64,000 bases of DNA, from positions 141,038,983 to 141,102,982 of the forward strand of contig CM066319.1 of the NCBI GenBank assembly GCA_033807775.1, in the 5' to 3' direction. The notes beneath the pieces are model-generated. The model did no database searches and was not told where the DNA came from. It saw only the letters and a list, made by a program, of their open reading frames with translations. Positions 1 through 11,340 of this stretch are shown piece by piece (position 1 is the stretch's first letter; each line of letters opens with the position of its first letter). The DNA comes from Saussurea involucrata (Eukaryota > Streptophyta > Magnoliopsida > Asterales > Asteraceae). The position numbers and the translations under genes are program-made.

Positions 1-1905
1 TTTTTAAAGATGTTCCACGATGACATTGATCCTTCTGTTGGAACCATCAGAGTTTCTGAAGAACCATCCTCTGTTGGACAAAATCCTACAGGTATGACTC
101 TAAATGGTCCAAATAATGCTTCATCTTCTTCTATAAATACTACAGATGCAAATGCCGAAGAAGAAAATGCAGAAGATGAAATATCAAGAAAAACGACCAC
201 AAAAGCTGCTGAAAAACAAACTCCACAATCCACAGAAGAACGAATTACAGAGGAAATTGAGGACCAAGAATATACGTCCTCAGAGGAACAAACTCCACCA
301 CCACTCATACCAATCATTCCACAAATGGTAGAATCTTCTACCAAGGTAAGAAGAACGACATAGGCTATACAAGAAGAAGATCCACAAGAAGCTTCTGAAG
401 AAAGGTTCGATGACATTGATGACCATCTTCCACGCACCACTCAGTGGACAAAAAGCCATCCTCCAAGCCAAATAATTGGAGAACCTTCTGACTCAGTAAA
501 AACCAGGTCTGCCACTGCTAATTTTTGTTTCTTTACAAATTTTATTAGTGTGATAGAACCAAAGAAGATTTCTGAAGCACTAGATGACCCAAACTGGGTA
601 GACGCCATGCAAGAAGAACTTCTGCAGTTTGAGCGTAACAGAGTATGGACTTTAGTACCTCTGCCACGAGGGAAACATGCCATTGGGACTAAGTGGGTCT
701 ACAGAAATAAGAAGGATGAAGATGGAGTGGTCATCAGAAACAAAGCACGATTGGTGGCCAAGGGTTATAGACAAGAAGAAGGCATAGATTACGATGAGAC
801 TTTTGCTCCTGTCGCACGGCTCGAAGCAATAAGAATATTCTTAGCCTTCGCAGCCCACAGAGGTTTTAAAGTCTATCAGATGGACGTAAAATCAGCTTTT
901 CTCAACGGTGAAATCCAAGAAGAGGTTTACGTAAATCAGCCACCAGGGTTTGAAAGCTCAAAGTTCCCAAGGCATGTATACTACCTTGAAAAGGCTCTGT
1001 ACGGACTGAAACAGGCTCCAAGAGCATGGTACGAACGACTTTCTACCTTTCTTCTAGTCAATGGCTACGACAGAGGTACAACAGATACTACCTTATTCTA
1101 TAAACGTAAAAACAGTGAAATAATGCTTGTACAAATCTATGTGGACGACGTAATTTTTGGGTCTTCTAACACAGAAGAGTGCAAAAGTTTTGAAAAACTC
1201 ATGCAGAGTGAGATTGAAATGAGTATGATGGGAGAACTAACATTCTTCCTCGGACTCCAAGTCAAACAAACATCAGAGGGAATTTTTATAAATCAGGCCA
1301 AATATGTCTCTGACATTCTTTTCAAGTATAGCCTCTCTGATACCTCTGCAATGAAAACTCCAATGGCCACTGGAAATAAGTTATCCTTAGATCCAGATGT
1401 CATCTCTGTAGAATGCACTCTCTACAGAGGGATGATTGGATCTCTGTTATACTTAACTGCAAGCAGACCTGACATTATGCATGCCACATGTCTTTGTGCA
1501 CGTTATCATGCTAATCCAAAGAAATCACACTATGATGCTGTGAAAAGAATCTTTAGATATCTAAAGGGGACCAAAAATCTCGGTCTCTGGTATCCACAGA
1601 ACTCTGGTTTTAGTCTTAAAGCTTATACAGATTCAGACTATGGAGGATGCATGCTCGACAGAAAAAGTACCTCTGGGAGTTGTCAATTCCTAGGTGGTAA
1701 ACTAGTCAGTTGGACCTCCAAGAAGCAAAATTGTGTCTCAACATCCACTGCAGAAGCTGAATACGTAGCTGCTGCAAGCTGTTGTTCTCAGGTTCTATGG
1801 ATGAAGACTCAGCTAAAAGACTACGGCCACATCCTATTCAAAATACCCATCTTCTGTGATTCCAAAAGTGCCATTGCTATCTCTGCCAATCCTGTGCAAC
1901 ACTAA
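1..1905 (+). pseudogene. E1 pol fragment: integrase C-terminal tail, RT and RNase H
   Basis: One reading frame runs from the window start to 1905 with an internal TAG at 361-363. Positions 10-363 read as the acidic linker typical between integrase and RT. RT begins near 550 and includes the motif YVDDVIFGSS at about 1138-1167 (catalytic DD). RNase H follows, with AYTDSDYGGC and STAEAEYVAAA. The frame closes with TAA at 1903-1905, inside the conserved C-terminal RNase H segment. Recognisable residues continue to about 2005, so this is a premature stop and not the natural end. Family assignment to Ty1/copia is certain; the Sirevirus lineage rests on the downstream ORF. Confidence 0.9.
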
Positions 1906-3444
1906 AAAACCAAGCATATCGATATAAGATACCATTTCTTGAAACATCATGTTGAATACGGTACAATCGAGATGCATTTCGTGCCCACAGAATACCAGTC
2001 CACAGAATGATCAATATGACGTGAAAATCCTCTGTAAGTATAGCTTTATCTTCTGTAAATATGTATATATTTCTAATTATTTTTGCTTTAATTAATTTAT
2101 TTCTGTATATGTAAGTTCTCAATCTTAAATAGTTCTTAAAATCACAGAGTTTCTGTAAGTCTACTCAGAACCTCTGACAACCCCTACAGAACCTCTGGAA
2201 AATATGACCTATGTTCTATGCAAAACTTATCATTCTTTGATCCAAGCATAGGTCAATGGGGAGCAAAAGGAAATTACTTAATCTACAGAGGTGATTAGAT
2301 CAAGGGGGAGCAAAAAGGGACCCTGAAATGATCTACAGAGGTAAAACTTTCAAGGGAAAGCCAAAGAAGAATGTCAATGAATCTATATCGACAGAAGTCA
2401 GACATCACTACCGAGAAAAGAAGAACCAAAAGGTATGTCTCTCGCACAAAAGATTTTTGAAAACAGTTTTCTAGGACATAAATTGTCAAATATGTCCTAA
2501 ATATACTGAGAATAACATTTCAAAAATCAAAAGCTCAAAAAGTTTCATAAAATTCGAATTAGGAGATATTTAAGATCATAGAGCTTCTGCTGAGCTCAAC
2601 AGAGGTTCTGCCAGAAATATGCTCTATGATCACAAATTAACCCTCTATCGATCTTTTGGAAAGTTATCTCGGAAACCGAATACATACACCATGACCTTCA
2701 CAAACAAAACTTTTTTCATAACAGTTTTCTCGGACACCAACTTTCAAATATATCCGAAAAACATCTCTTAAAACAGATCAAAAATTGGATGATCAGAAAA
2801 TTTAATAGAAGTTTTGTTATGAGATTTTTTCACTCATAGAGCTTCTGCTGGCCCTCACAGAGCTTCTGCAAGTTCCAACAGAGCCACAAAACCTCTACGA
2901 GTAAAAACTCTTAACTAAAAATCCTATTGATCCTCTCCAATGCCTTTACAAAGGTTTTGGTTAAAGAAGAACCCCACAGAAGTCATGATAACAATGAGAT
3001 ATATGAGAAAGGGATAGACATCAAAGATTTTCAAGATCACAGAGCTTCTGTAAACCACAGAAGTTCTGTCAATCTGTTACTTGGGCATTTCTGTAGTAAT
3101 AACGGTTACTTTTACTGAGAGTGAATCTCATGTGGCTAAGAACAACCCCGCGCGCCTAGCATTAATGGGCCGCGCACGACGTCCTGTCATCCTCTGACAT
3201 GGCCTACGTGTCCCATTTTTATTGGGCATACATGGAACGTTTTCCGTGGAAAGTTGAACCCGCCGTTCTAACTTGAGTACGGATTCCAAATTTTAATCCA
3301 TTGCCATATATTTTACTCTTTCAAAATCTACCATTTTACCCTTTTATAAAAACCAAGCTTTCCCTCTCATAAACCTTTTACAAACCCTCATTCTTCTCCG
3401 GCGAAACCCTGCAAAAACCTGCAAGTATCTTATTCTCATTACCA
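1906..3444 (+). other. E1 spacer between pol and long ORF, with PPT-like tracts
   Basis: No gene is visible. The first 100 bases are decayed pol. Purine tracts resembling polypurine tracts occur near 2257-2272 (ATGGGGAGCAAAAGG) and 2303-2319 (AAGGGGGAGCAAAAAGGG). Repeated PPT-like motifs upstream of the 3' LTR are described for Sireviruses. The words ACAGAG(G/C)TTCTGC and variants recur near 2580, 2610, 2835, 2860, 3037 and 3057. Confidence 0.6.
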
Positions 3445-6400
3445 ATGGCTTCATCTTCTCAAGCTATCTCCCCTGCACACTCTCCGGCGAACTCACCAGA
3501 ACATTCACCTGCTCATTCTGAACATTCAGAAAACCCCAACCTTGCCCAAAATTTTGAACTAGAAGATTCCGGCGATTCAGCAGACTTTGCTCCGACCACA
3601 CATCTTCAAAACTTCATAGCAAAGGATCATTTCGAAAAGATACTACCAATCAAATCCAACAATTGCTATTTGGTCCCCTCACCCACTGCTTTCGGCGAAG
3701 CCCATGCCATTCTTCTAAACATAATGGAAAATCATATCCTCTTCCCTTTACTCTCAAGAACCCCAAAGAAAATTCCAGTTAGATATTTGAACCAGTTTTG
3801 GCAAAGTTGCCGATTTGATAAAGATGATTCTCTTATCAAAGGATACATTTCAAGACCCGGCAAATCTGAGCATCTGGAAATCAAGTTCAATAGAACAATG
3901 TTCTCACTTGAATTCAACCTACCAACAAGGGGTCTTCTTGGATTGAAGAAGTATGCAGAGCAACCAACAGACGACGAGATCTGTCGTTTCCTAGAAATGC
4001 TTGGGTACAACACACCACTGAGGAAGAGAAATGACTTCCGCAAAGGCAGATTACCGCCTCTGTGGAACACCTTGTTCTCAATTCTTAACAGATGCCTGAC
4101 AGGGAAGATAGGCAGTATTGACCAGAGCTCACATCAGATATTAACCATCATGTATGGGGTTTACTATGATCTCCCACTGGATTACGCAACCATAATGATG
4201 CAAGAGATCATTAACACCATCGACAGAAAGAACAACACAAGAAGGGTCAAAGAGAACGATCCTAAGTTTCTACCACCTCTGCAATTCCAAAGAATACTGG
4301 GAGTTTTGTTCGAACCTCTGTTGCTGATACAGAAATGGCCAATGGAAGGGCCAATTCCCAAACAGTTCCCAATGAACAAAAATATTCCCACTGATCATGT
4401 AGATGGCTACACACATTGCAGACCTTTGTCAAAAAAACTTCTGAAGTATGCCTCGGATAAAACCCTTAAAAAGGAGTATATACGCGATCATAGAACTCCT
4501 AAACCGAGTCCTATGACACCCCCGCGTTTAGGTGTCCCTCTAGGAACAATGATTGCAGAACCTCTTTCCACTCAAGAAGAAAAAGATCACAAATTAGCAA
4601 AACACATGGCTATTCAACTTAGCTTTATAGCCAAACGTGCAGAGCTCATGGGAAAGAAGTCCTCTTCAAAATCTTCTGCCTCTACTCCAAAATCAAAAAG
4701 GAGGAAAACTGCAGAAGGCACCTCTACAAGCGCTGCAGAAGATCAACCTTCACCTCCTCATGCCACAGAAATTGGCTCCTCTGCTCCTCCCTCCTCTCCA
4801 AAACTAAAGAAGAAAAGAAAATCGAAAACTACAGAGGAAGGGGCACCAAAACCTAAGAAGAGGAAAACCAAAAAGAAGCATGGTAAATCACTTGAGAAAT
4901 TGGTTACCATAGAAGAGGAAGCAATCGCAGAAGAAGAAGATGCAGAAGTAGAAATGACAGAAGAGGGATATCAATCGCCCCATCAATCCCCAGATCGATT
5001 TGCTCACCAAGGAAACTTAAACGATTTCCTACAGAACCCTGACATTGCCAACACTTTAAATACAGCAGGGTGGACGGCACAACCTCTCGACCACCACTCC
5101 CCAGAAGAACAATACTTCTCTATTTCCGGCATTGACACACATCTGCAAGAAGATGATCAAACACCCAGAGATCAATCAGCTGAGACACCTATTATTCTAC
5201 AGAACCCCTTCATTCAGCAAGGATTGGACGTTCACAGAAGGAGTCCAAGCCCAGCTTCAGAAGAAATAGGACAAACAGAAGCTCAGTGGAACAGAGATGA
5301 AGTAACAGAGACAAGAATGGAGGTCTCAGAGGTAGATTCAGACGAAGAAGAAGCTGTCTGGATACGAAAAGGTCTCTATCATCCACATGTCATGAGGTTA
5401 TACGGCTCTCATCAAATGTATGACTTCTTAGGCACAGAGCAAGGAACTTCAACAAAGGATAGAGTAGAAACATCTGGAGGAAAAGAAAATGTAAAAGAAA
5501 AAGATGCCGAAGATGAAGAAGGCACACATCCCTCACCCCCTCCCAGTGCAACCCACGCATCTAACTCCGCAGGTCTAGCTGCAGAAGGAGTTATTGAAAA
5601 AGAGCAGCACAGCTCGATCCAAACCCAACCCTTCCAGCCAGAAGTCACTCTTTCGACTTCTGCGCCCACAAAAACCGGGGAATCCATTCCTAGGGAGTCT
5701 CCTCAAAGAGACTCGCCTATAGTTCGTGATCAATCGCCCCATATCACACTAGAATACCCTACAGAGGAATTCGTTTCCTCTGCCACGCACGAAATAGGGC
5801 CAACCCTTCTTTCAGAGAGAAGTAGTGAGCACAACGACGAAGAGACTCTAGACAAGTCTCCGAGTCAACAGAAGGATAATCTAGTACCCACCTCTGAAGT
5901 GGATCTAGACAATGTCGTTCACAGAACTTCTGTAGAGTTTGAAGCACTAGATGCTTCTGCTCGAAGATCAGATGGAAATCCTTCCACCCCCAATGTACAA
6001 ACAAGGGTGAACGAAGGTGTCCCATGAACAGGGACTCACTCTGGAGACGAATGTGTTCCTCCAGAGGTTACACCAGGGACACAAATATCAAGGGATGAGT
6101 TCCAAACCCTTGTCACCGCTGTGAACCAAACCATGAAAGAGTTGCAAAGCTCTTTCACATCTTTTGCAGAGAAAACATCAACGGCCATGCTGAATCTGAA
6201 CACCAAAATGGACAATCTGTCCACAGAGGTGAAAACAGCCATCACAAAGATGAAATCTTCTGCTCAAACAACTGCCACAACTACAGCCACTTCTGCTGCT
6301 AAAGATTTTGGAATAGCTGCAACTTCTGCATTCAAGGAATCAGTAAAACATTTCCTTGAACAAATGAACAAGCAATCCAACAAATCACAGAGCATCACAC

Positions 6401-8475
6401 CTGTAGAACTACAGAAGGCTCTGCAAAATGTTCAAGAAGAGGCAATGCGCAACACTACAATAATGCAGCCAAAAGACTACAAGACCAGAGCACAGCTAGC
6501 AGAGCTCGGCCAAAATGTCATAAACCAGATCACTGAAGTTGTTGTCTCCTTCACTACTGCAAATGCCAACTACGTCAAAGAGTTCAGAAAAAGTGTCGGC
6601 AGAATGAGCTTCAACACAGAAGCATAGCTTGCAACTCTATTTGGCCTCTGTGATGATGTATGTGCGAAGTTGATGGCCGCAGAAGCAGAACTACCAAAGA
6701 AACCCAAAGCTTCCTGCAGAGCAGAGGGTTCTTCTGATAAAAGTCAGGATGATTCTGATGATGACCATCCTGGTCCATCAGATAATCCTGAGGGGGAGAA
6801 TATAAGGGAGAAAGCTACGACCAGAGGAATACAAGCTCCACCAATCGCAGCAGAACCAATCAGTCAAGCCCCTCCAGAACAAACCCAAGATCAACAACAA
6901 AATCAACAGACCACAGAGACAACACCCATCTCTGTGGAATCAACTCCTGAAGAAACCAATATTCCAGAAGCTGATCAGCATACCACAGAGGCAACAACCA
7001 CCCCTGTGGTAATCAACTTGGAAAAGCGTCCTTCAACAAAATCAACAGAAAAACCCCAAACCATACCAAGAAGAAAGTCGATTGCCACCAAACCAAAAAG
7101 AGCAACGACCTCTGCTTTTTCTATTCTGAGAAAGATGCACAATACAATGTCTGATCGAATGTCGCAGAGAGAAGAAGAAAGGCACAGGTTCACATTAGCT
7201 TTCAAAATGGCAAGAAGATTCGATGTCCAATCTTCACCAACGGAAATAGAGCTCACAGAAGAAGTCACCAAAGAACCTCCAACAGAGGTTACAGAGCAAC
7301 TCAAGCCAACAGAAGCATCGCCACAAAAGTCCTCTAAAACACAAGTGTCAAAACCTACAGAGGCAACCATCAAGCCAACAGAAGCACCAACCTCCAAACC
7401 TACATAAGAAACAGGTTCTGCACCTCCAAAAGCCAAAGACAAGGGCAAAGCAATACTGACAGAAGAGCCCAAGAAAAAGAAATCATTGCCCAAGCCTACA
7501 GAAAAATTGATGAAAAGCGCTTTTGATGCCTTTCAAACTCCAAAGCCTGAAGAAGAGGACTGGGCATATGGATTAAAGCCTCTGACAGACATTCCTCTAA
7601 CTGGCAGAGCTGCAGAAATTGTTCAAAAGATGGAGAGTCTCAGAAGACAAGTACCACAACCTGGTCCAACACATGAAGAGATGGAAGAAGTGGTATACAA
7701 ATACCTCTATAAACAAACCTTTCAGACCAATCATCCAACAGATCATGTGACAGATTCAAGGATCAGAGAAGAATTTGAGAACATCTTCACAAGGACAAAG
7801 TCAAGAACCAAAGCAGATATCTTCTCAATCCACAAGATCAAAAAGGTAATCTTTTGCAGGTTCTCCTTTACAAGAACCTATCCAAGGGTCAGGTACAATC
7901 TTTACAAAGTCAGAAGAGAAGACAATTCAGAAACCACCTTCGCTGATGCTGACCTAAGAAATATCAATCCTTATGATCTACCTGACCTTCTGCAATGGAC
8001 AAAGGACAACTACAACACAGAGGCAAACACCAGATCCTATCAAGTGTTAAGAAAAGCAATGAAGGAAAAGCTTCTGATCTTCATTATGATAGATTTTCAA
8101 CTGGGAAAGGATCTTGGTCTCAAACATCTAAATTTACGACCACCAGAAGATCGCTGCCCACCCAACGCCGTGCCCAACTCTATCATTATAGAACCAAGAT
8201 TCGGGTTAGTATTTCAAAACCCACAAGGCGAAATCAAACTATTTGTGTGCATGGATTGTCAGAAGTACACAACTAGTACTCTGAACAAGTTCAGAGCAAG
8301 CCTTGTAAAATACAGAGGTACAGAGAAAATGGATAGAGATGCTGCAGATACTTTCATCAGAGAGATTGATGCCACAATCCGCCTAAGAGAACTCTGCATC
8401 AGTTTCTACAAAGAGATCAGAAGAATCGGAAGAGACAACAGAAGCTACAACGATTTCAAAGATGCCAAAGTCTGA
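3445..8475 (+). pseudogene. E1 long 3' ORF ('env-like' position), three in-frame stops
   Basis: Four ORFs (3445-6027, 6121-6627, 6670-7407, 7486-8475) share one frame. The intervening segments are open, so this is a single 1677-codon frame with TGA at 6025, TAG at 6625, TAA at 7405 and a final TGA at 8473. The start follows a leader ending CATTACCAATGG. Residues ~50-300 form a conserved-looking globular region with an HFEKILPIKSNNCY-type start. Then comes low-complexity sequence with basic clusters (KSKRRK, KLKKKRKSK, KPKKRKTKKK) that look like nuclear signals, acidic Ser/Glu/Pro-rich stretches, and a second globular region at 7486-8475. I see no hydrophobic membrane segment or signal peptide, so 'envelope' is only a positional name. 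The function is unknown. Confidence 0.75.
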
Positions 8476-8650
8476 TTCTCAAACCTCAAATCTCTGCAAA
8501 CCAAGTCAAAGTCTATCTTTCATTGTACTCAAATGTAAAATGCCTCTGGCATATTTCTGAATGAAAGAACTTTCGAGGTATTGTTTAACCTCTGTCTTAT
8601 CTAACTTAGCCTAATTAAACTCAAGTTCAATTTTTTATTTTTCACTACTT

Positions 8651-8660
8651 AGGGGCAGAT
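8651..8660 (+). promoter_or_regulatory. E1 polypurine tract
   Basis: AGGGGCAGAT abuts the TGTTAG start of the 3' LTR. This is the expected site for plus-strand priming in a copia element. Confidence 0.7.
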
Positions 8661-9511
8661 TGTTAGCTTCAATCTTCCTAATCATAGAAGTATTTAGAAG
8701 TAGTGAAAAATAGGCTAAGTGAAGAAAGCCTCTTTCAGAGGCTCTGCCGAACTTACCGAGAGATCAAGGTCGAGAAGCTACAGAAGCTAAAGAGGCGTCC
8801 TACAGAAGCTCTGTAATACGCGTAAAGAAGACCAAAGACTCGGAATCTGGTGAAGACTGCTCTTCTAAGGACCAAACCGCAGAACCTCTGTGGCACTTCA
8901 CAGAGCCTCTGCGGTCTTCAACAAAGACTTCAAAGATATTTATAATATCTTGCTACTGTTCCTGGACCTGTTCATCAACTTGCATGGCAACGTACCCTGT
9001 CCAACTTCAACGTGTCAAAATCTGAGTGGACTCAATAGGGCTTAGTACATAATAGACGTCCGCTGCATTAAATGCAATACAGCACATCCAACTGTTCATG
9101 CCATCCTTCCAACTATTCATACCGCCCGTTCTGAATAGTAGCTCATGCTTTATGGTCCCCTTTGAGTAGTATAAAAGGAAGACTCATGTTGAGTTCTTCC
9201 TAATCAAGAATCAAGGAATATAAAAACAAGAAAACAAGAGAGAAAAACATCACAAGAACACGCAGCTTAAACACTTTAAGAGTCATATCTGTTTTAAAGC
9301 TTTGCTTACTCACTGTTCTTAAATCTGTTCTTGATATATATATATATATATTCAGTAAACTTTGAGATATTATTTCCTGTTCACTGTTTATTTATATTGT
9401 GTTCTAAATCTATCAAACATATCTGTTAGTTCTTCAAATACGCTTCCGCATCAAACATAAACTCGAACTAATAGATCTGACAATCTTGTATAAGCAAAAC
9501 GGGAACCAACA
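8661..9511 (+). repeat. E1 3' LTR (851 bp)
   Basis: It begins TGTTAGCTTC directly after the polypurine tract and ends GGGAACCAACA before GCATC. The U3 part holds several CAGAGG/CCTCTG words in opposite orientations near 8728-8915. A TATA box lies at 9170, and a (TA)n run lies near 9334-9351. The partner LTR is outside the window, so its age cannot be judged. Confidence 0.85.
9170..9177 (+). promoter_or_regulatory. TATA box in E1 LTR
   Basis: TATAAAAG occurs about 510 bp into the LTR. It is followed by AAGACTCATG and an A-rich leader, a typical LTR core promoter. Confidence 0.7.
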
Positions 9512-9896
9512 GCATCCTCGTTCACCCCATTGATCTTGAATGTATTACAATCCTCTCAAATGCACGGAGGTGTGCATGAGGGTCTTCCGTTGGTGTTCCT
9601 CCAAACTGGTTCTGATGTACCATCACGATGGTACTCGGTTTGATCTCGAAATAGTTCGCCCTAGTAGTGGGCGCTTGAATGCCTATGCGTGCGGCTGCCA
9701 CGTTTGGATCGGCAAACGATCGCATAGGACGTCTTTCCGGAGGTGGTGGAGGTGGATCATTGCGAGGAGGTCCCTCGTCAGCCATCTCGATCTTGATATG
9801 TTTTTTTGCTTTTGATTCTTTGCGTAATCGACGGGCGGTTCTTTCAATCTCCGGATCGATTGGTTCGATTTTCTCCCCACGGGTTTTCCTTGGCAT
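9512..9896 (-). pseudogene. E2 gag N-terminal fragment
   Basis: The start MPRKTRGEKIEPIDPEIERT and the later motif FGGTPTEDPHAHLRAFE parallel the gag of element D (MPRRRLFRELLPIDPEIERT, FGGAPTEDPHAHLRAFE). A Pro-rich stretch lies near residue 50. The frame is lost by a one-base shift near 9550 and the gene is cut by the E1 insertion at 9511/9512. Confidence 0.85.
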
Positions 9897-10029
9897 AAAC
9901 CAGTTAGTACCTGAAATGGAAAGTAAACAAAATTAGCAATCCAAAAACTGAAAGTGATGAAATAAAATAACAAAAAAAAGTTCAATGTAATAGCGCTTAT
10001 AGTTGGTACTGCTATCAGTTGCAACTAGT

Positions 10030-10047
10030 TCCCCGGCAACGGCGCCA
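10030..10047 (-). promoter_or_regulatory. E2 primer-binding site, tRNA-Asp type
   Basis: On the minus strand it reads TGGCGCCGTTGCCGGGGA, complementary to the 3' end of plant tRNA-Asp(GTC) including CCA. It sits six bases after the LTR end. Athila elements are known to use this primer. Confidence 0.85.
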
Positions 10048-10053
10048 AAAACT

Positions 10054-11337
10054 TGATAGGCGGTTTACACCCGCCTAAATCTAATCGCAAGTGTACGGGT
10101 CGAATCAAATAATAGTACTGAAAGTACGAGTATCGAACACAAGGAACTAGGAACTAAGTATCACAATGACTACAATTGCTATTAACTGAACGATCGTAAT
10201 TTTGAGTTGTTGGTATGAAACTTGTTTTAAAAACTAAATAAGAACGACAATCGATTAATGAAAGGTTTTTGGAAAGACTCTTGATAAAGGAAAGGTTGAG
10301 GGTTGGATTTCCTATGGAAATACTACTGATGAACGGATACCCGAACAATGATTATTACCGATTATTTCTATGAACCCTAGTTTGTAAAAGTCACTGTTAT
10401 TCTTTCTCAAGCAGTAACAGGTTTTATTTTAAGACCCGTAGGTTTTATCTCTCGATCTACACCTAGGGATTGAAATACATTAGGTTAAACTATTCCGAGC
10501 AGAAAGTGATTCGGCTATCTCTACCTGAATCTCCTTTCCGGCACTTGATTACTTGATCTAGTTCTTAATTAATTTTCTCAAACTTAATTAAAAACCATGA
10601 GAGTCAACTGAAGATGATCAAGCTACAATTGAGATTGAAAAACTGAATTCAAATACTTCATAGATCAAATCAATAAAAACAATCATTCGGTTACACGTCA
10701 TCCATCGTAAAATCCATAGTTGTTCCAACCCCCAACATCTAAAGATTAGTTCATGTTGGGGTGGACAAAAACACAAGAATTAAGGTATAAAGTGGTGTGT
10801 GAAAACATGGTGATCGTAAACGTTAAGAATGTAAGATGAAATCCCTTCTCTCTCGGCTCTAATCCACTTCGTGCGATGAAATGTCCTCAATCAAACCTCT
10901 ATCGTGGCTCCAAAGTACGTGAAATAGCTCTGAAAATCAATCAAACCTCTATCGTGGCTCCGCTGCCTACCGTCGCACGTGTCGAGATAATGACCTACTT
11001 CCGGAAAACTCAAAGTATAGCAAACGAAACAGGGACTTGCGCGGTTTTGGCCGCGGTTTGTAAACCGCGGGATAAACCGCGCGGTTTCTGAAATGTCTTC
11101 GGGTCAGGTTTGGTTGGCGGATCTGGGTACGGTTCTTGGGCTTGGATCTCGGGCTTCCGTTGGGCTTCGCTTTAGACTCTCTTTTAGCTCTTTTCCGCTT
11201 CTTTTCTTGATGCTCGCCTTCTTTCGGATAACCTGTACAATTCACTAGATAAACCATAAAATTCCGCCTTTTTGCTTCAACACAAGCCAATCTCATTGGT
11301 TATGGACTGAAAATAACGCCAAAACTTGGCGTTATCA
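10054..11337 (-). repeat. E2 5' LTR (1284 bp)
   Basis: On the minus strand it starts TGATAACGCC and ends CCGCCTATCA, like the LTRs of element D (TGATAATGCC...CCGCCTATCA). It contains a ~50-bp direct duplication (the CAATCAAACCTCTATCGTGG unit near 10886 and 10936). It also has two GC-rich palindromes: CCGCGGTTTGTAAACCGCGG at 11051-11070 and AAACCGCGCGGTTT at 11074-11087. Confidence 0.85.
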
Positions 11338-11340
11338 TCT

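Larger units (their letters stand above)
1..9511 (+). mobile_element. E1: Ty1/copia element, Sirevirus-like, 5' part outside window
   Basis: Order on the plus strand is pol (integrase tail, reverse transcriptase, RNase H), a 1.5 kb spacer, a very long extra ORF region, a polypurine tract and a 3' LTR. A copia-type pol followed by a long 'env-like' ORF is the layout known for Sireviruses. The 5' LTR, gag and protease lie left of the window. The right border is TG...CA at 9511, followed by GCATC, which should be the right copy of the 5-bp target duplication. The element landed in the gag of element E2. Both coding regions carry in-frame stops, so this copy is dead. Confidence 0.85.
9512..11337 (-). 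mobile_element. E2: Athila-like Ty3/gypsy fragment (5' LTR, PBS, gag start)
   Basis: Read on the minus strand it has a 5' LTR (11337 to 10054), a tRNA-Asp-type primer-binding site and the beginning of gag, where E1 interrupts it. The rest of E2 must lie left of E1, outside the window. The LTR end, PBS and gag start match element D closely enough that both belong to one broad family. Confidence 0.85.

Noticed and set aside
3445..6027. Stand-alone host gene of 860 aa
   Set aside because: It lies between the pol and 3' LTR of E1 and continues in the same frame through three stops to 8475, so it belongs to the retroelement.
6975..7493. 172-aa minus-strand ORF in E1
   Set aside because: It is the antisense shadow of the Thr/Glu-rich repeats of the long ORF, with Val/Ser-rich composition.
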